From Streptomyces silvae (GTDB lineage Bacteria; Actinomycetota; Actinomycetes; Streptomycetales; Streptomycetaceae), in NCBI RefSeq assembly GCF_016745505.1, contig NZ_JAERUC010000063.1:1-49755 (forward strand): a stretch of 49,755 bases of DNA. The letters are read 5' to 3'. Both the position numbers and the translations under genes were made by a program. Shown piece after piece: positions 31,315-40,253 of this stretch (its first letter is position 1; each line of letters starts with the position of its first letter). The notes under the pieces were generated by a model. The model was not told the DNA's origin. It saw nothing but the letters and a program-made list of their open reading frames with translations, and did no database searches.

Positions 31315-31331
31315 CTTGTCACTTCGTGCGC
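31315..31331. repeat. 17-bp inverted-repeat copy 2
   Basis: CTTGTCACTTCGTGCGC is the exact reverse complement of 27669-27685. It lies between the stop of exported protein 3 and its terminator. Confidence 0.6.
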
Positions 31332-31353
31332 CCCCGGCCCTCGGCCGCCCATG

Positions 31354-31392
31354 AGCCCGCCCCGACCGAAGGAACCCTGGTCGGGGCGGGCT
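31354..31392 (+). terminator. Strong terminator after exported protein 3
   Basis: AGCCCGCCCCGACC (31354-31367) pairs perfectly with GGTCGGGGCGGGCT (31379-31392), with an 11-nt loop. It isolates the exported-protein genes from the mce operon. Confidence 0.9.
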
Positions 31393-31989
31393 TCGGTGTG
31401 TCAGGACCGGCTTCCGGGCGCCCGCCGTCGCGGCTCGCCGGCCCTCACTTTTCGATAGGTTTCGCGCGCCGATTACTCATCGGGACATAAGAAAACGGCG
31501 CCGCGCAATTACCTAGGAGAAAGTTCGTGAAGTGCTATTGCGGACTCAGGTTACCGGCCCGTAGCGTCCCGCTTGAGCAGCTCGGAAACGCATCCGTACC
31601 TGCTCGTTCGACGTACGTGGAGTCCCGGTCGCGCCCCCCTCGGCCCGGGATTCCTCCGGGAGTTCCCGGCACCGGAACCCTCCACCGGCGCGGGGCCTCC
31701 CACCGCCGGGATCTCGTGGCCCCGGCCCCCCGGGGCCGCGGGACCCCGGTGCACCTGGACAGCTTGCGCAGAATCCGACAAGGCCGTCGACCGGGTTTGT
31801 CATTCGGTGACAAGTGATCCGTCCGAAGATCGATGCCCGGCGATTTCCGCTGCTCAACGGCTTGTCCTGGCGGATTCGACGGACATAACGTGCGCCTCCT
31901 GGTGCATGTGTGACGAGCCGCCCCTTGCATTCACCGGAGCCGGAGCGCAGACAGATGACGTCGTTCACCACCCCTGCGAAGGAGGGCCG
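31393..31989. other. Promoter and leader region of the mce operon
   Basis: No gene is supported in these 597 bp. AT-rich patches lie at 31448-31560. A GC-rich, repeat-like stretch follows at 31600-31750. A palindrome TTGTCA-TTCGG-TGACAA lies at 31797-31813. A possible promoter is TTGTCC (31862-31867) and CATAAC (31884-31889) with a 16-bp spacer, about 100 nt before mceG. A short ORF from GTG 31527 has AGGAGA upstream but contains TTA and poor codon bias, so I do not call it. Confidence 0.55.
31797..31813. promoter_or_regulatory. Palindrome upstream of the mce operon
   Basis: TTGTCA and TGACAA arms around TTCGG. The core TGACAAG(TG) is shared with the 17-bp repeat at 27669-27685. It is about 50 bp upstream of the possible promoter. 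Could bind the operon's regulator; PucR is a candidate by position only. Confidence 0.5.
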
Positions 31990-32973
31990 ATGGGAATCGA
32001 AGTAGTCGTCGAGGGCCTGACGAAGTCCTTCGGTAAACAGAACATCTGGCAGGACGTCAGCCTCACGCTGCCGGCCGGTGAGGTGAGTGTGATGCTCGGT
32101 CCTTCCGGTACAGGAAAGACCGTCTTCCTGAAATCCATCATCGGACTGCTGAAGCCGGAAAAGGGCCGTGTCCTCATCAACGGCGTCGACATGGTCAACA
32201 GCCCCGAGCGAGAAATCATGGAGACCCGGAAGCTCTTCGGGCTGATGTTCCAGGACGGCGCCCTCTTCGGCTCGATGTCGCTCTTCGACAACATCGCCTT
32301 CCCCTTGCGTGAGCACACCCGCAAGAAGGAGTCCGAGATCCGCCGCATCGTCATGGAGCGGATCGACATCGTGGGTCTGCTGGGCGCCGAGGAGAAGCTG
32401 CCCGGTGAGATATCCGGCGGCATGCGCAAGCGCGCCGGCCTGGCCCGCGCCCTCGTCCTGGACCCGCAGATCATCCTCTGCGACGAGCCGGACTCCGGCC
32501 TCGACCCGGTCCGTACGGCCTACCTCTCGCAGCTCCTGATCGACCTCAACGCCCAGATCGACGCGACGATGCTCATCGTCACCCATAACCTCGACATCGC
32601 GGCCACCGTCCCCGACAACATGGGGATGCTGTTCTGCCGCAACCTCGTCACCTTCGGCCCACGAGAGGTCCTGCTCACCAGCGACACGCCCGTCGTCTCG
32701 CAGTTCCTCGCCGGGCGCCGTGAAGGCCCCATCGGCATGTCCGAGGAGAAGGACGCGGCCACCCTCGCGGCCGAGCAGACCAACGGCTCCGACCGCACAG
32801 CCGGCCCCCGCACCGTCGTACCGCAGCTGGAGCCCTCACCCGGGCTGCCCGTGCGGCAGGGCGCCCTGCGCCGCCGGGAGCGGGTCCTGTCCATGATGGG
32901 CCAGCTGCCGGATGCCGCCCGTACGGCCATCATGAACAGCTACGCGCCGACCTTGGACGGTGGGCGCCGATGA
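31990..32973 (+). CDS. mceG: MceG/Mkl-type ABC ATPase of the Mce importer
   Basis: A 327-residue ATPase that energises the Mce/YrbE lipid importer. It has Walker A GPSGTGKT (37-44), Q-loop FQDGALF, signature ISGGM (141-145), Walker B IILCDEPDSGLD (161-172) and His199 in THN. These fit the MlaF/MceG class. A C-terminal extension of about 90 residues follows the ATPase core, as in actinobacterial MceG. The ATG at 31990 follows GGAGGG; the frame extends far upstream without support. In mycobacteria mceG sits away from mce operons, but here it leads the operon and overlaps yrbE (ATGA). Confidence 0.93.
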   Translation: MGIEVVVEGLTKSFGKQNIWQDVSLTLPAGEVSVMLGPSGTGKTVFLKSIIGLLKPEKGRVLINGVDMVNSPEREIMETRKLFGLMFQDGALFGSMSLFDNIAFPLREHTRKKESEIRRIVMERIDIVGLLGAEEKLPGEISGGMRKRAGLARALVLDPQIILCDEPDSGLDPVRTAYLSQLLIDLNAQIDATMLIVTHNLDIAATVPDNMGMLFCRNLVTFGPREVLLTSDTPVVSQFLAGRREGPIGMSEEKDAATLAAEQTNGSDRTAGPRTVVPQLEPSPGLPVRQGALRRRERVLSMMGQLPDAARTAIMNSYAPTLDGGRR

Positions 32974-33818
32974 CGGCACCACTGCCCGTACGGCCGCCGG
33001 AGCCGGCCGCCGAAGAGGCGCGGGAGGAGGCGCCGGGGCAGAGACCGCCCTCGCGGCTCCTCGCCCCGCTGCGTCAGACCGGACAGCTCTTCGCCCTCGC
33101 CCTGGCCGTCGCCCGGGCCGTCTTCCGCCGCCCTTTCCAGGTACGGGAGTTCATCGAGCAGTTCTGGTTCGTCGCCAGCGTCACCATCCTGCCCGCCGCG
33201 CTCGTCTCCATCCCGTTCGGCGCGGTCATCGCCCTCCAGGTCGGCTCGCTCACCGAACAGCTCGGCGCCCAGTCCTTCACCGGCGGCGCCAGCGTCCTCG
33301 CCGTCATCCAGCAGGCCAGCCCGCTCATCGTGGCCCTGCTGATCGCCGGCGCCGCGGGCTCCGCGATCTGCGCCGACCTCGGCTCCCGCAAGATCCGCGA
33401 GGAGCTCGACGCCATGGAGGTTATGGGCGTCTCGCCGATCCAGCGCCTCGTCGTCCCGCGCGTGCTGGCCACCATGTCCGTCGCCGTCCTGCTCAACGGG
33501 CTGGTCTCCGTGGTCGGCACGCTCGGCGGCTACTTCTTCAACGTGATCATGCAGGACGGCACCCCGGGCGCCTACCTCGCCAGCTTCTCCGCCCTGGCCC
33601 AGCTGCCCGACCTGTACGTCGGTGAACTCAAGGCGCTGATCTTCGGCTTCATCGCGGGCATCGTCGCCGCCTACCGGGGACTCAACCCGCGCGGCGGCCC
33701 CAAGGGCGTCGGCGACGCCGTCAACCAGTCCGTCGTCATCACCTTCATGCTCCTGTTCGCGGTGAACATGGTCCTCACGACGATCTACCTCCAGATCGTC
33801 CCCCCGAAGGGGGGCTGA
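32970..33818 (+). CDS. yrbEA: YrbE4A-type Mce permease
   Basis: A 282-residue MlaE/YrbE permease. After a Pro/Glu-rich N-terminus it has about five membrane helices. The family's coupling motif REELDAMEVMGVSPIQRLVV lies between the helices and is the likely contact for MceG. It pairs with the next gene's product to form the inner-membrane channel. The start overlaps the mceG stop by 4 nt and the next gene begins 3 nt after its stop. Confidence 0.92.
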   Translation: MTAPLPVRPPEPAAEEAREEAPGQRPPSRLLAPLRQTGQLFALALAVARAVFRRPFQVREFIEQFWFVASVTILPAALVSIPFGAVIALQVGSLTEQLGAQSFTGGASVLAVIQQASPLIVALLIAGAAGSAICADLGSRKIREELDAMEVMGVSPIQRLVVPRVLATMSVAVLLNGLVSVVGTLGGYFFNVIMQDGTPGAYLASFSALAQLPDLYVGELKALIFGFIAGIVAAYRGLNPRGGPKGVGDAVNQSVVITFMLLFAVNMVLTTIYLQIVPPKGG

Positions 33819-33821
33819 CCG

Positions 33822-34625
33822 ATGTCGATGCTCGGCTGGCTCGACCGCTCCGGTGAGCAACTCACCTTCTACGTACGGGCGCTGATCTGGATCCCGCGGA
33901 CCCTGCGCCGCTACCTCAAGGAGGTGCAGCGGCTGCTCGCCGAGGTCGCCTTCGGCAGCGGCGGCCTCGGCGTCATCGGCGGAACCATCGGCGTGATGAT
34001 CGCGATGACCCTCGCCACCGGCTCCGTCGTCGGCCTCCAGGGGTACGCCGCCCTCGACCAGATCGGCACCTCCGCGTTCACCGGTTTCATCTCCGCGTAC
34101 TTCAACACCCGGGAGATCGCCCCGCTCGTCGCCGGCCTCGCCCTCTCCGCGACCGTCGGCGCCGGATTCACCGCCCAGCTCGGCGCGATGCGGATCAACG
34201 AGGAGGTCGACGCCCTGGAAGCGATGGGCGTGCGCTCCATGCCCTACCTCGTCACCACGCGGATCATCGCCGGCGTCGTCGCCATCATCCCGCTGTACGC
34301 GATCGGGCTGCTCTCCTCCTACCTGGCGTCCCGCTACATCACCGTCCTGTTCAACGGGCAGTCGGCGGGCACCTACGACCACTACTTCAACCTCTTCCTC
34401 TCCCCGGACGACGTGCTCCTGTCGGTGCTCAAGGTGCTGATCTTCAGCGTGCTGGTGATCCTCGCCCACTGCTACTACGGCTTCCACGCCACCGGCGGGC
34501 CGGCCGGCGTGGGTGTGGCCGTGGGCCGGTCGGTGCGCAACGCCATCGTGCTGATCAGCGTCACCGACTTCTTCCTCTCGCTCGCCATCTGGGGCGCGAC
34601 GACAACGGTGAAGGTGGCCGGCTGA
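33822..34625 (+). CDS. yrbEB: YrbE4B-type Mce permease
   Basis: A 267-residue second MlaE/YrbE permease. The coupling motif reads NEEVDALEAMGVRSMPYLVT. About five membrane helices are present. It is the partner of the preceding YrbE protein. The stop overlaps the first MCE gene by 1 nt (TGATG). Confidence 0.92.
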   Translation: MSMLGWLDRSGEQLTFYVRALIWIPRTLRRYLKEVQRLLAEVAFGSGGLGVIGGTIGVMIAMTLATGSVVGLQGYAALDQIGTSAFTGFISAYFNTREIAPLVAGLALSATVGAGFTAQLGAMRINEEVDALEAMGVRSMPYLVTTRIIAGVVAIIPLYAIGLLSSYLASRYITVLFNGQSAGTYDHYFNLFLSPDDVLLSVLKVLIFSVLVILAHCYYGFHATGGPAGVGVAVGRSVRNAIVLISVTDFFLSLAIWGATTTVKVAG

Positions 34626-35923
34626 TGCATTCCTCCACGGCGCAGACGGTGCGCCGCAGACTCGCCGGTGTGGCCTTCGTGCTGGTGCCCGCCCTGCTCG
34701 TACGGCTGTCGGTGTCCGTGTACGAGAAGGACTTCACCGACGACGCCACCGTGACCGTACGCACCGGAAGCGTCGGCAACGAGATGCACGACAACGCCGA
34801 GGTCAAGCTCCGCGGCGTCGTGATCGGAGAGGTCCGCGCCATCGAGTCGGACGGCGACGGGGCGCGCCTGACCCTCGCCATCCGGCCCGGCAGGCTCCGG
34901 CAGATCCCCGCCGACGTCACCGCCCAGATGCTGCCCACCACCCTCTTCGGCGAGCGGTTCGTCGCCCTCGTACCCCCGTCCGTCCCGTCCGCGCGGACCC
35001 TCCAGGCCGGTGCGGTGATCCCGCAGGACCGCTCCTCCAACGCCATCGAGCTGGAGGAGGTCCTCGACAACGTCCTGCCGATGCTGACCGCCGTCAAGCC
35101 GGAGAAGCTCGCCGCCACCCTCAACGCGGTGTCCCAGGCGCTCGAAGGACGGGGCGACAAGCTCGGCGACACGCTGGTCACCCTCGACGCCCACCTCAAG
35201 GAGTTCAACCCCCAACTCCCCACGCTCAACGCGGACATCAAGGAACTCGTCAAGGTCAGCACGCTCTACGCGGACGCCGCCCCCGACGTCCTGGACGCAC
35301 TCACCGACTTCACCACCACCAGCGGCACCCTCGCCGAACAGCAGGCGGAGCTCGCCGATCTGTACGGATCGACCACCGCCTCCGCCCAGGACGTCACCTC
35401 CTTCCTGCGCAAGAACAAGGACAACCTCATCCGCCTCTCCGCCTCCGGCCGGCCGACCCTGGAACTCCTGGCCGAGTACTCCGACATGTTCCCCTGCACC
35501 CTGCGCACGATGGCGGGCTTCGTGCCCGCCATGGACAAGGCGCTCGGCAAGGGGACCGACCGGCCGGGCCTCCACGTCACGCTCAGGCCCGTGAAGTCCA
35601 AGGGCAAGTACGTGGCCGGCCAGGACACCCCGGTCTACGACGCCACCGGGGGCCCGCACTGTTACTCGGTGCCGTACACCGGCAGGGCGGCGCCGACCGC
35701 CGACGCACGGACCGCCTCCTCCGCCGTGGACAGCGCCCCCGGTGACACCGCGACCGGGACCGACGCCGACACCGCACTCGGCATGCCCAACTCACCCGAG
35801 GAGAGCCGGCTCGTCAACGAGCTGGTCGCCCCCTCCCTGAACGTGCAGCCGCAGACCCTGCCCGACTGGAGCAGCGTGCTCATCGGTCCGGCCTTCCGCG
35901 GTGCGGAGGTGAAGCTCAAGTGA
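34625..35923 (+). CDS. mceA: MCE-family lipid-binding protein, first of six (MceA position)
   Basis: A 432-residue protein. An N-terminal membrane anchor at about 13-30 is followed by the MCE domain (about 38-115; VKLRGVVIGEVRAIESDGDG, LPTTLFGERFVALVPP). A long alpha-helical region (about 135-290) should form the needle or tunnel. A low-complexity Thr/Ala/Asp stretch lies near 355-385. It should assemble with MceB-F into a hexamer that carries lipid across the periplasm to the YrbE pair. It overlaps the previous gene by 1 nt and the next by 4 nt. Confidence 0.92.
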   Translation: MHSSTAQTVRRRLAGVAFVLVPALLVRLSVSVYEKDFTDDATVTVRTGSVGNEMHDNAEVKLRGVVIGEVRAIESDGDGARLTLAIRPGRLRQIPADVTAQMLPTTLFGERFVALVPPSVPSARTLQAGAVIPQDRSSNAIELEEVLDNVLPMLTAVKPEKLAATLNAVSQALEGRGDKLGDTLVTLDAHLKEFNPQLPTLNADIKELVKVSTLYADAAPDVLDALTDFTTTSGTLAEQQAELADLYGSTTASAQDVTSFLRKNKDNLIRLSASGRPTLELLAEYSDMFPCTLRTMAGFVPAMDKALGKGTDRPGLHVTLRPVKSKGKYVAGQDTPVYDATGGPHCYSVPYTGRAAPTADARTASSAVDSAPGDTATGTDADTALGMPNSPEESRLVNELVAPSLNVQPQTLPDWSSVLIGPAFRGAEVKLK

Positions 35924-36951
35924 AGCGCCGCTCCCTCGCGGGACCCCTCGTCAAGTCGATCGTCTTCGTCGTGGTGACCGTCATGGCCACCACCGTCCTC
36001 GGGCTGTCCATCGCCAACACGGGCGTCGGCGACACCACCTCGTACAGGGCGAGGTTCACCGACGCGACCGGACTCGTCGTCGGCGACAGCGTCCGGATCG
36101 CCGGCGTCAAGGTCGGCCAGGTCGAGTCCATCGAGGTCGCCGACAAGCGGCTGGCCGAGGTCGGCTTCGCCGTCCGCAGGGGCCGCGCGCTGCCCGCCTC
36201 GGTGACCGCCTCGATCAAGTACCTCAACATGGTCGGCCAGCGCTACATCGACCTCGACCAGGGCGCCGGGCCCGTCGGCCGGAGCTTCACCCCGGGCGCG
36301 ACCATCCCGCTCTCCCGCACCACACCCGCGCTGGACCTCACCCAGCTCTTCAACGGCTTCCAGCCCCTCTTCGAAGGACTGTCGCCACCGGACGTCAACC
36401 AGCTCGCCGGATCGATCGTCCAGGTCCTCCAGGGCGAGGGCGGCACCGTCGACAGCATCCTCTCCCACGTCGGATCGCTGACCGGCACCGTCGCGGCCAA
36501 GGACAAGGTGATCGGAGAGGTGATCAAGAACCTCAACACGGTCCTGAAGACCGTCAACGACCGGGAGGCGGGCTTCAACGACCTCGTCGTCACCCTCCAG
36601 AAGCTCGTCACGGGCTTCGCCGGTGACCGCAAGCCGCTCGGGGAGGCGGTCACGGCGATGGGCGCGCTCACCACCGTCACCGCAGACCTCCTCCAGGACG
36701 GACGCAAACCGCTCAAGGACGACATCGCCCAGCTCGGACGGCTCACCGGCCGGCTGGACAAGAACTCCCCCAAGATCGAGAGCTTCCTGGAGAAGACCCC
36801 GGCCAAGATGGAGGCCATCACCCGCCTCACGTCGTACGGGTCATGGCTCAACCTCTACCTCTGCGAGGCCAAGGTCAGCGGTGTGACCACCGAGGACGGC
36901 AGCGCCCCGCCCACCGGCATCACGATCGGTCAGCCGAGGTGCCAGGCATGA
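35920..36951 (+). CDS. mceB: MCE-family protein, second of six (MceB position)
   Basis: A 343-residue MCE protein. It has an N-terminal anchor at about 12-33, then MCE domain VVGDSVRIAGVKVGQVESIE and IKYLNMVGQRYIDL. The helical tail includes PKIESFLEKTPAKMEAI and ends in a Cys-containing segment (LYLCEAKV). It overlaps mceA (GTGA) and mceC (ATGA). Confidence 0.92.
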   Translation: MKRRSLAGPLVKSIVFVVVTVMATTVLGLSIANTGVGDTTSYRARFTDATGLVVGDSVRIAGVKVGQVESIEVADKRLAEVGFAVRRGRALPASVTASIKYLNMVGQRYIDLDQGAGPVGRSFTPGATIPLSRTTPALDLTQLFNGFQPLFEGLSPPDVNQLAGSIVQVLQGEGGTVDSILSHVGSLTGTVAAKDKVIGEVIKNLNTVLKTVNDREAGFNDLVVTLQKLVTGFAGDRKPLGEAVTAMGALTTVTADLLQDGRKPLKDDIAQLGRLTGRLDKNSPKIESFLEKTPAKMEAITRLTSYGSWLNLYLCEAKVSGVTTEDGSAPPTGITIGQPRCQA

Positions 36952-37967
36952 GAATCAAGCCCGTACGCGAACGCAACCCGGTCGCCGTCAGCATTGTCGG
37001 ACTCCTCGTCCTGGCGCTCGTCGGCCTCGCCGCCTACCGCGCCGACGCGCTTCCCTTCATCGGCGGAGGCACCACCTACAGCGCCGACTTCACCGAATCG
37101 GCCGGCCTCGACGAGGGCGACGAGGTACGGATCGCCGGGGTGAAGGTCGGCGAGGTCACCGGCGTCCGGCTCGACGGCGCGAAGGTGAGGGTGGACTTCA
37201 AGGTCAAGGACGCCTGGATCGGCAACTCCTCCACCGTCGGCATCGCCATCAAGACCCTCCTGGGCGACAAGTACCTCGCCGTCGACCCGCTGGGCGACGC
37301 CCCTCAGGACCCGGGCTCCCGGATCACCGCGAGCCGCACGACCTCCCCGTACGACGTCACCCAGGCGTTCGACGGGCTCGGCGAGACGATCGACGAGATC
37401 GACACCGACCAGCTCGCCCGGAGCTTCGAGACGATCTCCGAGACCTTCAAGGACTCACCGCCCGACGTGCGCAGCGCCGCGAACGGGCTCTCGGCGCTGT
37501 CGAGGACGGTGTCCGAGCGGGACGCCCAGCTCGCCACCCTGCTCAAGGGCAGCAAGCAGCTCACCAGGACGCTCGCGAACAAGAAGAGCAGCTTCGAGAC
37601 CCTCCTGGAGGACGGCAACCTGCTCCTCGGCGAGATCCAGGCCCGCCGCGACTCCATCCACCTGCTGCTCACCGGGACCAGGAACCTCGGGACCCAGCTC
37701 ACCGGGCTCGTCGCGGACAACGACAAGCAGCTGAAGCCCACCCTGGACTCGCTGGGCCGGGTCACCTCGGTGCTGGTGAAGAACCGCAAGAGCCTCGACA
37801 AGGTGCTCTCCCTGGCCGGTTCCTACAACCGTCTCGTCGGCAACACCCTCGGCAACGGCCGCTGGTTCGACAACTACGTCTGCGGTGTCGTCCCGAAGAG
37901 CTACCTGCCCGCCGGCACACCCCCCGGCAACGGCGACTGCATGCCACCGAAGCAGGGAGGGCGCTGA
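36948..37967 (+). CDS. mceC: MCE-family protein, third of six (MceC position)
   Basis: A 339-residue MCE protein with a membrane anchor at about 12-30. MCE motifs are DEGDEVRIAGVKVGEVTGVR and IKTLLGDKYLAV. A long helical region of about 200 residues follows, then a two-Cys end (YVCGVV, GDCMPP). The ATG at 36948 overlaps the mceB stop by 4 nt. A longer open frame upstream lies inside mceB. Confidence 0.92.
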   Translation: MRIKPVRERNPVAVSIVGLLVLALVGLAAYRADALPFIGGGTTYSADFTESAGLDEGDEVRIAGVKVGEVTGVRLDGAKVRVDFKVKDAWIGNSSTVGIAIKTLLGDKYLAVDPLGDAPQDPGSRITASRTTSPYDVTQAFDGLGETIDEIDTDQLARSFETISETFKDSPPDVRSAANGLSALSRTVSERDAQLATLLKGSKQLTRTLANKKSSFETLLEDGNLLLGEIQARRDSIHLLLTGTRNLGTQLTGLVADNDKQLKPTLDSLGRVTSVLVKNRKSLDKVLSLAGSYNRLVGNTLGNGRWFDNYVCGVVPKSYLPAGTPPGNGDCMPPKQGGR

Positions 37968-37968
37968 C

Positions 37969-39114
37969 ATGAGACGCACACGCGTCATCGGGATCGGCGC
38001 CGGGCTCGCCGTCGTGGCGGTCGCCGCCACCTCGGGCGTCATGGCGCTGGACGACCAGGGCAGGACCACCGTCACCGCCTACTTCGACCAGGCCACCGGT
38101 GTGTACGCCGGCTCGGACCTGCGGATCCTCGGGGTGAAGGTCGGCACCGTCGAGTCCGTGGAGCCGGACGGCAAGGAGGTCAGGGTCACCCTGAGGCTCG
38201 ACCAGGGCGTCGAGGTCCCCGAGAAGGCGCACGCCGTCGTCGTCGCCCCGAGCCTGGTCGCCGACCGGTACGTACAGCTCGCACCCGCCTACACCGGGGG
38301 AGCGCGGCTGGAGGACGGCGCCGTACTCCCGGCCGCGGACAACGCCACCCCCATCGAGGTCGACCAGCTGTACGAGTCGATCACCGAGCTCTCCACGGCC
38401 CTCGGCCCGGACGGTGCCAACACGGACGGGGCGCTCTCCGCACTCCTGGACACCGGGGCGAAGAACCTCGACGGGAACGGGAAGGCCATCGGGGACTCCG
38501 TCGAACAGTTCGGCAAGGCGACGAAGACCCTCGACAAGAGCAGCGGCAACCTCTTCGACACGCTGTCCTACCTGCAGACCTTCACCACGATGCTGAAGGA
38601 GAACGACGGCAACGTACGGGCCGCCGAGCAGCAGCTGAACACCGTCACCGGCTTCCTCGCCGACGACAAGAAGAACCTCGGCGCGGCCCTGAAGGAACTG
38701 GGCAAGGCACTCGGCCAGGTCAAGGGCTTCATCCAGAGGAACCGCGGCGCCCTCAAGGAGAACGTGGACCTCCTGCTGCCGCTCACCGAGACCCTGGTCG
38801 ACCAGCGTGCCTCGCTCGCCGAATCCCTCGACACACTGCCCCTCGCGGCGGGCAACGTGCTGAACGCGTACGACCCGGCGAACCGCACCCTCAACGGGCG
38901 CACCGACCTCAACGAGCTGTCGATGGGCGGGCCCCTCACCGAACCCGGGGCCGCTGCCGCCGGACCGCAAGGGCTGGCTCCGGTGGACGCCACCCGGCGG
39001 AAGGCGCTGCCCGTACTGCCGCTGCCCGCCGTCGGCACCGTCTACGGCACCCCGGAGAAAGCCGGCGCGAAGAAGGCCGGACCGGACGAGAAGAAGCAGG
39101 AGGCGACCCCATGA
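37969..39114 (+). CDS. mceD: MCE-family protein, fourth of six (MceD position)
   Basis: A 381-residue MCE protein. Anchor at about 6-25; MCE motifs GSDLRILGVKVGTVESVEPD and VVVAPSLVADRYVQLAP. The helical region spans about 120-290 and the C-terminal tail is Pro/Ala/Lys-rich. The start is 1 nt after the mceC stop, preceded by AGGGAGG within the end of mceC. Confidence 0.92.
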   Translation: MRRTRVIGIGAGLAVVAVAATSGVMALDDQGRTTVTAYFDQATGVYAGSDLRILGVKVGTVESVEPDGKEVRVTLRLDQGVEVPEKAHAVVVAPSLVADRYVQLAPAYTGGARLEDGAVLPAADNATPIEVDQLYESITELSTALGPDGANTDGALSALLDTGAKNLDGNGKAIGDSVEQFGKATKTLDKSSGNLFDTLSYLQTFTTMLKENDGNVRAAEQQLNTVTGFLADDKKNLGAALKELGKALGQVKGFIQRNRGALKENVDLLLPLTETLVDQRASLAESLDTLPLAAGNVLNAYDPANRTLNGRTDLNELSMGGPLTEPGAAAAGPQGLAPVDATRRKALPVLPLPAVGTVYGTPEKAGAKKAGPDEKKQEATP

Positions 39115-40253
39115 GCCCCGCCCCGCCCAGACCCGGCACCCGGGTGGTCGCGGCCCTCGGCGCGCTGGTCGCCGCCGGCGTCGGCTTCGTGCTCGTCGCC
39201 ACGACCGTCGGCCTGCCGTCGTTCGGGGGCATCGACCAGGTGCCGCTCCCCGGCGGTGCCGACCTCGGGGACCACCCGTACGAGATCACCGCCGAGTTCG
39301 GCGATGTCCTCAGCCTCGCCCCGCAGTCGTCCGTCAAGGTCAACGACGTGGCCGTCGGCCGGGTCACGAAGATCGCCCTCACCCCCGGCAGCTGGACCGC
39401 CAGAGTCACCATGCGGGTCAACGGCAAGGTCGACCTGCCCGCCAACGCCTACGCCCACCTCGAACAGTCCAGCCTGCTCGGCGAGAAGTTCGTCCAGCTC
39501 TCGCCCCCGAGCACCGGCACCGCTGAGGGAGCCCTCGCGGACGGCGACCGGATCCCGCTCTCCCGCACCAACCGCAACCCGGAGGCCGAAGAGGTCTTCG
39601 GCGCCCTGTCGATGCTCCTCAACGGCGGCGGGGTCGCCCAGCTCAAGACCATCACCACCGAGCTCAACAAGGCACTCGCCGGCCAGGAACCGCAGATCCG
39701 CTCGATGCTGAAGCGCGTCGACACCCTCGTCACGAACCTGGACGACCACAAGGAGGACATCACCGCGGCCCTCGACGGCGTCAACCGGCTCTCCGCCACC
39801 CTCGCCACCCGTAAACAGGACGTCGGTACGGTCCTCACCGGGCTCACCCCCGGCATGAAGGTCCTGGAGAAGCAGCGGGGCTCGCTCCTCACCATGCTGC
39901 GCTCGCTCGACACGCTCTCCACCGTCGCCGTCGACACGATCGACAAGAGCAAGGCCGACATGATCGCCGACCTCAAGGCCATCGCACCCACGCTCACCGC
40001 CCTCGCCGACTCCGGCGACGACCTGCCCGACTCCCTCCAGGTGCTGGTCACCTACCCGTTCACCGACGAGGTGCTCCGCGGGGTGAAGGGCGACTACCTC
40101 AACGTCTACCTGGACGTGACCGCCCAGCCCGGCACCCAGGTCATCCCCGCGCTCACCCCGCCCACGGAGTCCGGCACGCAGAAGAAGCAGGGGGCGGCGC
40201 TGCCCCTGCCGCTCCCCTCGGTCACCCCACCGGGAACGGAGGGCACCCGCTGA
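39111..40253 (+). CDS. mceE: MCE-family protein, fifth of six (MceE position)
   Basis: A 380-residue MCE protein. It has an anchor at about 11-32, MCE motifs SSVKVNDVAVGRVTKIAL and LEQSSLLGEKFVQLSPP, then a helical region and a Pro-rich end. In mycobacteria the MceE protein is a lipoprotein (LprK type). Here the N-terminal 40 residues contain no cysteine, so lipid anchoring is not possible and a plain transmembrane anchor is expected. It overlaps both neighbours. Confidence 0.91.
   Translation: MSPAPPRPGTRVVAALGALVAAGVGFVLVATTVGLPSFGGIDQVPLPGGADLGDHPYEITAEFGDVLSLAPQSSVKVNDVAVGRVTKIALTPGSWTARVTMRVNGKVDLPANAYAHLEQSSLLGEKFVQLSPPSTGTAEGALADGDRIPLSRTNRNPEAEEVFGALSMLLNGGGVAQLKTITTELNKALAGQEPQIRSMLKRVDTLVTNLDDHKEDITAALDGVNRLSATLATRKQDVGTVLTGLTPGMKVLEKQRGSLLTMLRSLDTLSTVAVDTIDKSKADMIADLKAIAPTLTALADSGDDLPDSLQVLVTYPFTDEVLRGVKGDYLNVYLDVTAQPGTQVIPALTPPTESGTQKKQGAALPLPLPSVTPPGTEGTR

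Noticed and set aside
31527..31817. 96-codon ORF before the mce operon with AGGAGA upstream
   Set aside because: Contains a TTA codon, has poor third-position GC at its start, no domain, and an Arg/Pro-rich shadow-like tail. The ribosome-binding-like sequence is noted but not enough.
32940..34487. 515-codon minus-strand frame opposite the yrbE genes
   Set aside because: Asp/Glu/Gly-rich shadow; both yrbE genes on the plus strand carry the MlaE family motif.
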